Part shown: positions 58,701 to 64,000 of the stretch, in pieces
Position numbering within the stretch: the stretch's first letter is position 1
Layout: every line of letters begins with the position of its first letter
From: Citrobacter sp. Res13-Sevr-PEB04-36
Lineage (GTDB): Bacteria; Pseudomonadota; Gammaproteobacteria; Enterobacterales; Enterobacteriaceae
Reading direction: 5' to 3'
Length of the DNA: 64,000 nucleotides
Assembly: GCF_015672735.1 (NCBI RefSeq)
Contig: NZ_JADABY010000054.1
Coordinates: 21,041 to 85,040 of the forward strand
The notes under the pieces: generated by a model
Database searches by the model: none
Told to the model about the DNA's origin: nothing
The model's input: only the letters and a program-made list of their open reading frames with translations
Translations under genes and position numbers: made by a program

Positions 58701-61377
58701 CTGACAGACGCTTTAGCACGCCCGCCCCCACCAGTAACAGATGCGGCTTCACGCGGCGACGCAGAGGTTTATGCAGAAGGTCGTGGCTAATGCAGAGGAT
58801 GGCTGGCAACAACCATATCAGCAACAGTATGCCCAGCCAGTAAACCGGATTGGGTACCCAAAGCAGAGTGAAGAACAGCAATATCAGTAAGGAGGGGGCG
58901 ACCAGACTGCGACGTAGATTATCGAGTAATTTCCAGTAAGAAAGCGCGGTCAGCGGATTCCTGACCCGGGTTCCATCGGCTTTTCTGACGCGTGGTTTTA
59001 GCCAGTTAAGCAGTTGCCAGTCACCCCGGATCCAGCGTGAACGTCGTGCAACATCCGACAGATAATTATTAGGGTACTGTTCGTACAGTAACACCTCGCT
59101 CAGCAGACCCGAACGTGCATAGCATCCTTCAAGCAGATCGTGGCTGAGTACCAGATTTTCCGGGCAGATGTTCGTAGTGGCCTGCATAAAAATATCAACA
59201 TCGTAAATCCCTTTGCCCACAAACGAGCCTTCCCCAAAGAGATCCTGATAAATATCCGAAGACATCATCGAATAAGGGTTATTGCCCGGTACGCTGCTGC
59301 GCAGGGCTGCGTAACGCCCCTGACCGTTGCGTGGTATCTCCTCCGCAAGACCGGGCTGTAAAATACCGAATCCTTTGACAACCCTCTGGCGTACCGGATC
59401 ATACTCAGGCGTATTCAGCGGATGCGCCATCGTCGCGACGAGTTTGTGTGCCGTATCGCGCGGGAGCACCGTATCGCTGTCCAGGGTAATGACGTATTTT
59501 ATGTGACCCGGTAAAAGGTGGGCAGGCATCTCTGCAACGCTGACGAATTGCGTTCCGGGATGGCGCAACCAGCTGTTCAGTAACGCCAGTTTTCCCCGCT
59601 TGCGTTCATAGCCCATCCACGCGCCTTCCGAGGGGTTCCATTCAGGCTGGCGATGTAACAGATAAAAACGTGGTCGGCCGGAGGGGTAGCGGCGATTAAG
59701 CGCCTGCGTATCGGCGATAGCCTGTCTGAGCAGCGCGTGACTTTCCGGCGAGGGTTCATTTTCAGAATCAGCAAAATCAGTGAGCAGCGCGAACCTGAGA
59801 TTTTCGTTTTCATTCCCCAACCAGCAGACTTCAAGACTGGTGAGGAGCTGGCTGAAACTTTCGTGGCTGGTCAACATGCAGGGAATGACTAACATGGTGG
59901 CACTGTCAGCGGGAATACCGGCTGAAAAATCCATCCCCGGCAAGGGTCGAGGAACGCGAAAACGGGTGGTTGCATCACTGAGCAAATCGCTCATTAACTG
60001 AGTTAATGCGATAATCAGAGGTAATATCACCGCGATCAATAGCCAGTCTGCGCCCTGCATGGCGGTTTCGTGCAATATTGCTGCGGTCGCTGCGGTTGTC
60101 AGCAACGCCAGGCTTCCAAGCCATGACAGCAGGGTTATTCTGTTGAAACTGTGCCGCAAGCGTATGAGCCTTGAGGCGTCTGCCAGGAGATGAATATCCA
60201 GCGCCTGTCGACCTTCGCCCGCAAGATAATAACCAACATGATGTTCCGGTGTATCAGGCGCTTTTTCCTCTGAAAACGCCAGCGCCTTCTCAGCAACCTC
60301 AGGCTCGCTGAGACCGCTGTCTCTGGCCAGAACCTCAACTACGTGCCGGTAATGATCCCGGGTATTGAAATGCATCCGGGGATAGATGCCGGCAGGATCA
60401 TTGCGTAATGCCTGTTCGACAACGCTTATCGTTTCGGCGAAATCAGCCCAGTCCGTTTCACTCAATAAACGCAGGCCCGCGATGCTGTTACTGACGGACA
60501 GCTGGCTGGCGGCAAGCTGCTGATTGAAACTATGTATGAGAACATCAGTGGTGATCCCCTGTTCCCGAAGGCACTGATCAACCCAGGTCAGAGGTAACGA
60601 CAGCGCGTTGCCATGCCCCTGCAGGCGCCGCACCAGCTCTGCGACAAACGCACTGGTTAACGGAGGTCGGGAGCGCGCCATATCGGCAACCACCATGATT
60701 AAATCACCAGGCGCACTCTCTGCACATTCGACAATCCTTGTTATCCACGTATCAGCAAGGTTTCTGTCCTGCTGCGCTTTTATCACTTCCATACTGATAC
60801 GACGAAGATTTTCAATCAGCGCAAGGCGCAGCATTCCCGGTAACGCCCAGACTTCACCCAGCGTCAGCGGCGTCACTTGTTGATAGGCAGTGAGATAGCT
60901 GGTCAGGCTGGCGGCATCCCAGCGGCCATCGCCGTGAGCAATGGCCTCTGATGCAACATGATAAATTCGTGGGCAATTCAACGGCGATACCAGCGACGGA
61001 AGACCTTTGCCAAAGCTTTTCGGCAGATGCTGGCGGACAGTGCGGATTTGTTCTTCAATCAGATAATAATTGTCCAGCAGCCATTCACCGGCGGGCATGA
61101 TACTGGTCTTTTTACCCGCGTTAAGCTCATAGCAGTTTTGGGTAATGACGGCCTCATTGTCGCCAAGCCGTTTCAGAAGATAATAAGGATGCTTATCCGG
61201 TGATACTTTATGAGTCCGCGCCAGCTTCTGGCCGTAGCGTTCCATCTGGACGGTCGAAAAGAGTTCTGACCGCGGCGAGCTTTCACCGGCAGGATCGTTC
61301 GCCGAAAACGTTATGTTTTCGGCAGCATTAATCAGAATACGGGAGCGGTTAAACCACGCTCTGGGGATCATTTTCAT
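52795..61377 (-). CDS. ndvB: Cyclic beta-glucan synthase, NdvB/ChvB type
   Basis: A 2860-residue enzyme, the usual length for NdvB/ChvB (about 2830). Order of parts: N-terminal region (1-400); membrane helices (about 405-465); GT84 domain with DSDTVLPRD near 630 and RRSRWIRGDWQLLNW near 790; further membrane helices (about 815-880, 985-1030); glycoamylase-like domain (SVDSGNMAGHLLTLRAG near 1120, GVPWGVSESGYHAFDVQ near 1410); and two GH94-type phosphorylase regions with GDWNDGMN near 2545. The family initiates on protein, elongates and cyclises beta-1,2-glucan, with the phosphorylase domain setting ring size. The product goes to the periplasm in rhizobia via NdvA/ChvA, which is not in this window. 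Two zinc-ribbon genes flank it. Confidence 0.92.
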   Translation of the reverse strand: MKMIPRAWFNRSRILINAAENITFSANDPAGESSPRSELFSTVQMERYGQKLARTHKVSPDKHPYYLLKRLGDNEAVITQNCYELNAGKKTSIMPAGEWLLDNYYLIEEQIRTVRQHLPKSFGKGLPSLVSPLNCPRIYHVASEAIAHGDGRWDAASLTSYLTAYQQVTPLTLGEVWALPGMLRLALIENLRRISMEVIKAQQDRNLADTWITRIVECAESAPGDLIMVVADMARSRPPLTSAFVAELVRRLQGHGNALSLPLTWVDQCLREQGITTDVLIHSFNQQLAASQLSVSNSIAGLRLLSETDWADFAETISVVEQALRNDPAGIYPRMHFNTRDHYRHVVEVLARDSGLSEPEVAEKALAFSEEKAPDTPEHHVGYYLAGEGRQALDIHLLADASRLIRLRHSFNRITLLSWLGSLALLTTAATAAILHETAMQGADWLLIAVILPLIIALTQLMSDLLSDATTRFRVPRPLPGMDFSAGIPADSATMLVIPCMLTSHESFSQLLTSLEVCWLGNENENLRFALLTDFADSENEPSPESHALLRQAIADTQALNRRYPSGRPRFYLLHRQPEWNPSEGAWMGYERKRGKLALLNSWLRHPGTQFVSVAEMPAHLLPGHIKYVITLDSDTVLPRDTAHKLVATMAHPLNTPEYDPVRQRVVKGFGILQPGLAEEIPRNGQGRYAALRSSVPGNNPYSMMSSDIYQDLFGEGSFVGKGIYDVDIFMQATTNICPENLVLSHDLLEGCYARSGLLSEVLLYEQYPNNYLSDVARRSRWIRGDWQLLNWLKPRVRKADGTRVRNPLTALSYWKLLDNLRRSLVAPSLLILLFFTLLWVPNPVYWLGILLLIWLLPAILCISHDLLHKPLRRRVKPHLLLVGAGVLKRLSGISLNFAILPHEAGNSLKAIAVTLWRLGISRRHLSQWVSHSQDSSQARPTVARFYQAMWLNAAGGVALTILTGQFAPQLLGIALPIGLVWCVAPLLMSWLSRQPVRKVFSPNQEQKQLLRQTSREIWAFFETFATAKENWLPPDNYQEIPQPTVAHRTSPTNIGLSLMANLTAWDFGYLPGGEVLRRVSLTLDTMDKMEHYRGHLYNWYDTRTLVPLSPRYISSVDSGNMAGHLLTLRAGLSAMRHQPVLSNQQILAGLNDTLDILEKQWGKNPPDSLRLLRKHCLNAVSLSPQALFSELKSMRTQCNHLTSACHQGSPLQMRWAGHLEHQLVQLCHEWSLLLGWLPASWNEQMLPTLSELARPTLTGTGTPPASVAEQARMRLNIITELEQRLDEHARMDFAFLYSEATSLLSVGYNCDTNMPDKSHYDLLPSEIRLTSFLAIATNQLPLKSWYALGRLFTTIDNETALMSWSGSMFEYLMPNLVMPTWPGSLLDEMSQSAVMRQIHWGKERGVPWGVSESGYHAFDVQHNYQYQAFGVPGLGLRRGLADDMVVAPYATLLALMVSPQKACENLFRLQKNGACGEYGFYEALDYTPSRLATGQLYAVVQSWMAHHQGMAFQALAHVLLDAPMTERFMSSTVFRSASLLLQERVPDAVDLYSPRRHFESHEGMVKPVRYEPRIFYSVDTPAPDIQLLSNGHYHLMLTAGGGGYSRWNDIALTRWRSDTTRDNWGAFCYIRDIQTGDVWSNTWQPTGYTSGQDEEVLFTDAGAEFRRSLGGLSVKTQVVISPEDDVELRRLTLIHRGRKPRSLELTTYAEVVLAPDASDLAHPAFSNLFIQTELAPERDAILCHRRPRSPDEPGPCLFHMMVVHGDNRHNVSFETDRARFIGRGRNPANAQAIETGGMLGNTSGSVLDPILAIRNAIILQPGQPVTIDIIYGISETRQQSLALLEKYRDYPIADRVFELAWSHSLVVLRQMNASEDDATLFNSLASAVLYPVQELRAEGQAIGRNRRGQSGLWGWAISGDLPIVLLTITSEESITSVTTLIQAHRYWRQKGLDVDLVILNNSPGGYQQGLQNQIMELIYAGSEASLLDKKGGLFVRNGEHLSAEDKLLLMSVACLYLDDRAGGINEQLNQRIHTLKSPARAFIPRAVRERNQHTDWSPDTSQLCHFNGYGGFSQDGREYQIVLRENALTPAPWSNILANSRFGSVISEAGQAYTWYENAHEYRLTPWENDPVSDRSGEAFYLRDEESGECWSPTALPVRGHGDYLTRHGFGYSVFAHRESGIDSELTVLVAEEDPVKLVLLTLSNSSGRTRQLSVTGYVEWTLGETRTRSAPHIVTHVARTPGGCGILANNFYGDNGGGRTTFFAVSGNDCSLTGDRREFIGRNGSLHAPSAMKLQKLSGKTGAGLDPCGAVQSAVTLIDGDQRTFIFILGAEENDVCAQETLARYMNEDTVRQELNRIHNHWHNVLDKIVVNTPDTSVNLLVNGWLLYQTVACRLMARSGYYQSGGAFGFRDQLQDTLALSHAAPDRMREQIILCASRQFIEGDVQHWWHPPHGNGVRTRCSDDYLWLPLAVCHYVETTGDMDALEIRIPYLEGRSLQPGEESVYDTPVISGTEETLWLHCVKAIHYGLRFGEHGLPLMGAGDWNDGMNRVGIEGKGESVWLGFFLYDILQRFAALAERRLDESVAAMCRSQALRLQSNLEAHAWDGEWYRRGYFDDGTPLGSKTSQDCRIDAIAQSWSVLSGAASPGRCAKAMQALDKHLVDNEGGLIKLLTPPFDGHGPNPGYIQGYLPGVRENGGQYTHGAIWAVMAFARMGNAGRAWQLWSMLNPINHTLNADSVGIYKAEPYVMSADVYSVAPHTGRAGWSWYTGSAGWAWRLLTEELLGIKRSGTDFSVHARLPDEWSSFSMAYQYGESHYQISVSRGDAEYCVTLDGVLLPDDRIPLKDDGQNHTVEIIQN

Positions 61378-61532
61378 AGCATTGCTCTGATGCGACGTTA
61401 GCGCGCAGGAGCAGTTGCGAAATCAGTTCAGAAACGTTCTCTCAGGATGGGCGTCAGGCATCAGGGATTTAACAGCTGCCGGAATCTAACATAAGTATAG
61501 GACATGAGCTCTGTTCTGCGATTTTGGTCGAG

Positions 61533-61697
61533 CTAGCGTCGGGAGATAAACAGAGCCTTACATCCGGGGCAAAGCATGGTCTGGTTGAGCCGGATTTTTG
61601 ACAACGGTTGTACTGATTTTAAGCCACAAACAGGACAGGCAGCAGTGGCAGTAGACGCACTGCTGAAGAATTTCATTGCGTAATTGATAACAGACAT
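61533..61697 (-). CDS. YnfU-like small zinc-ribbon protein (54 residues)
   Basis: The ATG at 61697 gives MSVINYAMKFFSSASTATAA, then CPVC (21-24) and CPGC (43-46) around a basic stretch, ending FISRR. AAAGG lies 9 bases upstream; an ATG two codons earlier is too close to it. It shares the two-knuckle layout and LxCPxCxxLF ending with the gene at 52212-52388. It lies 156 bp upstream of the glucan synthase start, on the same strand. Confidence 0.75.
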   Translation of the reverse strand: MSVINYAMKFFSSASTATAACPVCGLKSVQPLSKIRLNQTMLCPGCKALFISRR

Positions 61698-62268
61698 AAC
61701 CATTAACCTTTCAATGAATGAGCTTCACCGTACCACATGTGGTTAAGTTTTAATCTATCTATTTTGACATACTGAAAATCAGGAAAGATAAATGCTCGCA
61801 GCCACAGGCCCCCTGAGACCGTTTATCCGGCAAAACTCTATGCGGCTTCCAGGGATGCGTAATTCTGATTAGCGAGAGTTAACGGCTGAAATGTGAAGCA
61901 GAACGTCTTTTCGTCCATCAGATGGGATGATGAGGCCTTTACCACTAAGAATATCAAAGCTTTTGACAATTCCTGTCATTTTATGGGACAAGTCAATTCC
62001 TTATTAAAACACGTAAAGACTATACATTGAAAATGGCATTCAGCCACTTTTATTTTCCCTACAGGACCTCTGGACGGCTAAAAGATAATTTGCTTATATC
62101 GATTCCCTGTGACTTAATGAATCCCATCAGTTCGATGTACTAATGAAAGTTAGAAATTTTCCGGGCAGTTCTCATTACCAGGCGCTATCGTTGATATCCC
62201 CTCTTTTGAGTCCATACGTTTAATCTTATACGTTTACTATCAATACAATCATGTATAACGGAGTCAGT
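61698..62268. other. Non-coding region between zinc-ribbon and cold-shock genes
   Basis: About 570 bases with no supported gene. It likely contains the zinc-ribbon promoter (left side) and a long leader for the cold-shock gene (right side), since cspA-type mRNAs often have leaders of over 100 nt. I found no exact cold-box. Confidence 0.45.
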
Positions 62269-62487
62269 ATGACCTCGAGAATTATGGGCCTGGTTAAATG
62301 GTTTAACGAAGACAAAGGTTTTGGCTTCATCTCTCCTCTTGATGGCAGCAAAGATATCTTTGTCCATTTGTCTGCACTTAATGGCGACAACTTTAAAACT
62401 TTATTTGAAGGTCAGAAAGTTGAATTCGCCATTCACCGCGGAGACAAGGGTCCTGCTGCTGCAAACGTAACACTTTGCGATAAATAA
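62269..62487 (+). CDS. CspA-family cold-shock protein
   Basis: A 72-residue OB-fold protein. RNP1 KGFGFI is at 16-21 and RNP2 DIFVHL at 29-34, in [18 protein letters not shown]. It binds single-stranded nucleic acid and relieves RNA structure. ATG at 62269 follows ACGGAG at good spacing; an ATG at 62251 would give an uncommon N-terminus. It is an accessory paralogue in the island. Whether it is cold-induced cannot be seen. Confidence 0.95.
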   Translation: MTSRIMGLVKWFNEDKGFGFISPLDGSKDIFVHLSALNGDNFKTLFEGQKVEFAIHRGDKGPAAANVTLCDK

Positions 62488-62755
62488 ATCATTATGGGTC
62501 TGCAATAACGATGAAGGATTATTCCTGAGTAGACAGATCCATAACTTAAATCAGATGAAAGTCGTTTATTTTTAATATCTGATCAGCATATTTTTCAAAA
62601 TTATGAGTATGCTAAGCGATGTGATGAAGTGCAGTACTACTGCATAAAAAGTCTAAAAGCACAAGCTAACCACATGTTAAATAAGAAGTGCGTAATGGCT
62701 TTGACCTTAATGGCATCTGCCAGTTAATATCCACGAGAGAACAGGGTAATAGAAT

Positions 62756-62983
62756 ATGATTAAAGTCCTTGTTTTCTTTAATGCTGAATCCTGTAAAGTC
62801 ATGACCGTTCTGGAAGGTATATCCTCTATCAGGCAGGAATATCCAAACGGTGAAGAAACACATCTTCGGATTATGTCTGCAGGTTTTCCTTCCTTAACTG
62901 GCGATCATGGCATTGTTTACGTGGCTACTGACAGGGAGTTAACGTCACAGGAGATATTTGATGCGGCCAGGAAATATTTATAG
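62756..62983 (+). CDS. Small hypothetical protein (75 residues)
   Basis: The product begins MIKVLVFFNAESCKVMTVLE and has an alternating beta-alpha pattern (LRIMSAGFPSL, GIVYVATDRELTSQEIFDAARKYL), compatible with a small ferredoxin-like or ACT-like fold. No known motif. A terminator follows at 63073. It lies between the cold-shock and H-NS-like genes. Confidence 0.65.
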   Translation: MIKVLVFFNAESCKVMTVLEGISSIRQEYPNGEETHLRIMSAGFPSLTGDHGIVYVATDRELTSQEIFDAARKYL

Positions 62984-63072
62984 CATTTTTGTTATGCTCT
63001 CTGATTCACGTTTAATTGCATGCTTACCCTATTTATCAGAATCGAACAAAAAATGAGTTAAAAGCATTTATG

Positions 63073-63097
63073 GCCTGCTAACAGCAGGCTTTTTTTT
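63073..63097 (+). terminator. Rho-independent terminator
   Basis: GCCTGCT-AAC-AGCAGGC followed by eight T. It ends the transcript of the gene at 62756. Confidence 0.88.
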
Positions 63098-63546
63098 ACA
63101 TTACACTTTTTTAGAAACGCCTCTATAAAGAGAGAGTAATTCGCTACCCTCTGACAAAATGCAGGTGTCTCCCCCCTGCGTGCCATCTTGCCATTTGTGA
63201 AAAACCTTGCTAAGTGGCGGCGCTGCCTCTCCTCATTTTAAATCTCATCAGGTGTGACTGAAGCAATAAGTTATGAGGGTATAAAAAGGCTCTCCGGATG
63301 ACTCCTGGCATCATAGTTTTAAGTACCTTCAAAAATGCATGGACATTTCGTAGGAGTTGTAATTTAGTTCTTGCACATTCTTCTTAATTTTGTCTTGCGA
63401 TAAGAGATTTATATAAGTAGTCTAAACCTCGTTAATAACAATATGTACCAATCGGATTAAAATGCTCAGTAAGAAAAATCGGGTTGATGAGCAACCGTCG
63501 ACATTGGTATTTGCTGAACAACGAAAAAACTTTAAAAGGTCTCTTT
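63098..63546. other. AT-rich leader region of the H-NS-like gene
   Basis: About 450 bases without a supported gene, rich in A+T, which would suit autoregulation by the H-NS-like product. No specific promoter assigned. Confidence 0.4.
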
Positions 63547-63951
63547 ATGTCAGATGCTCTTACACAGTTAAACAATATCCGTACCTTACGTTCTCAGACT
63601 CGTGAAATGTCATTAGATGTACTGGAAGATGTTCTGGAAAAGTTTAAAATTATTCTTATAGAACGACGAGAAGAAGAGACATTACGTCTTGCAAATGAAA
63701 GTCAGCGCCGCGATAAACTGGAAACACTTCGTCAGATGATGCTTGATGAGGGTATCGACCCCTCCGAACTTTTAGCTGCTATTGGCTCTCCGGGTAAGGC
63801 TAAAAGGACGCGCTCCCCCCGCCCCGCGAAGTATCGATATACTGACGAAACTGGAGAGTCAAAAACATGGTCAGGTCAGGGGCGAATGCCGAAGCGGATC
63901 TCAAATCTGATTGCTGAAGGTGGGGAATTAAAAGATTTCGAAATCAGCTAA
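63547..63951 (+). CDS. H-NS/StpA-family nucleoid protein paralogue
   Basis: The ATG at 63547 (MSDALTQLNNIRTLRSQ) follows AAAGG at a spacing of 7, giving 134 residues (H-NS has 137); an ATG at 63484 lacks an SD. Residues 1-65 form the helical dimerisation domain, a linker rich in Lys, Arg and Ser follows, and the C-terminal DNA-binding domain has TWSGQGRMPKRI near 109 with the AT-hook-like QGR. It should bind AT-rich DNA and silence horizontally acquired genes. It is distinct from core hns and stpA. Confidence 0.93.
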   Translation: MSDALTQLNNIRTLRSQTREMSLDVLEDVLEKFKIILIERREEETLRLANESQRRDKLETLRQMMLDEGIDPSELLAAIGSPGKAKRTRSPRPAKYRYTDETGESKTWSGQGRMPKRISNLIAEGGELKDFEIS

Positions 63952-63955
63952 AAAA

Positions 63956-63980
63956 GAGCCGGGCATACCCGGCTCTTTTT
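63956..63980 (+). terminator. Rho-independent terminator after the H-NS-like gene
   Basis: GAGCCGGG-CATA-CCCGGCTC followed by TTTTT, starting 5 bases after the stop. Confidence 0.92.
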
Positions 63981-64000
63981 ACGGATAGCCCACAACCATC

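Noticed and set aside
22180..64000. Second copy of the ssrA 3' end (attR)
   Set aside because: Reading through the window I did not find GGGTTCAACTCCCGCC again on either strand; a computed search should confirm.

Overview
This is enterobacterial chromosome from the Salmonella/Citrobacter/Enterobacter part of the Enterobacteriaceae. The core genes (grpE, nadK, recN, bamE, rnfH, ratA, smpB, ssrA) have the order and lengths known from E. coli and Salmonella. A bapABCD-type giant adhesin locus sits between smpB and ssrA, as in Salmonella. The exact genus cannot be fixed from the sequence alone.

Layout. (1) 1-4966: core genes for protein quality control, NAD(P) metabolism, SOS repair and outer-membrane assembly, with a clear sigma-32 promoter for grpE and two LexA boxes for recN. 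(2) 5546-21783: a 3790-residue BapA-type adhesin (6 x 36-bp Gly/Asn repeat, about 27 Ig-like repeats, type I secretion tail) and its own type I secretion machine: outer-membrane channel, ABC transporter and membrane-fusion protein. (3) 21856-22218: tmRNA gene ssrA. Its 3' end is the attachment site of a large CP4-57-family island that starts with intA at 22423 and runs past the right edge; no second att copy was seen. (4) 22.4-39 kb: defence-type cargo. This holds a 1209-residue UPF1-like SF1 helicase, a DUF2971 protein, a membrane/coiled-coil protein, an intact IS407-group IS3 element, a T5orf172 (GIY-YIG-like) protein, and a three-gene operon (TerB-domain protein, BrxD-like ATPase, Lhr-like helicase) that matches the published Shango anti-phage system. 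A decayed IS256-family transposase follows. (5) 39.1-48.5 kb: CP4-57/P4-like island backbone: a yfjH-position gene, alpA, a DUF3987 (YfjI-like) protein, an HNH/zinc-cluster protein, two small exported proteins, yfjQ (DUF932), an antirestriction protein, a RadC-like protein, DUF987, and a CbeA/CbtA-type toxin-antitoxin pair. (6) 48.5-64 kb: a second, envelope/stress cargo: a GT2 glycosyltransferase with a small partner, an LpxP-like lipid A acyltransferase, an 8.6-kb cyclic beta-glucan synthase (NdvB/ChvB type) flanked by two tiny zinc-ribbon genes, a cold-shock protein and an H-NS paralogue.

How it fits together. intA and alpA form the mobility and regulation pair of the island. The 22-39 kb cargo looks like phage defence, while the antirestriction gene and toxin-antitoxin pair favour transfer and retention. 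The right-hand cassette combines lipid A acylation, periplasmic glucan synthesis, a cold-shock protein, zinc-ribbon miniproteins and an H-NS-like silencer. I infer, without proof, that it adjusts the envelope to cold or low osmolarity. The best candidates for new biology are the stand-alone UPF1-like helicase with its neighbours, the envelope cassette, and a duplicated cluster of GATC sites at 43.9 and 50.4 kb.
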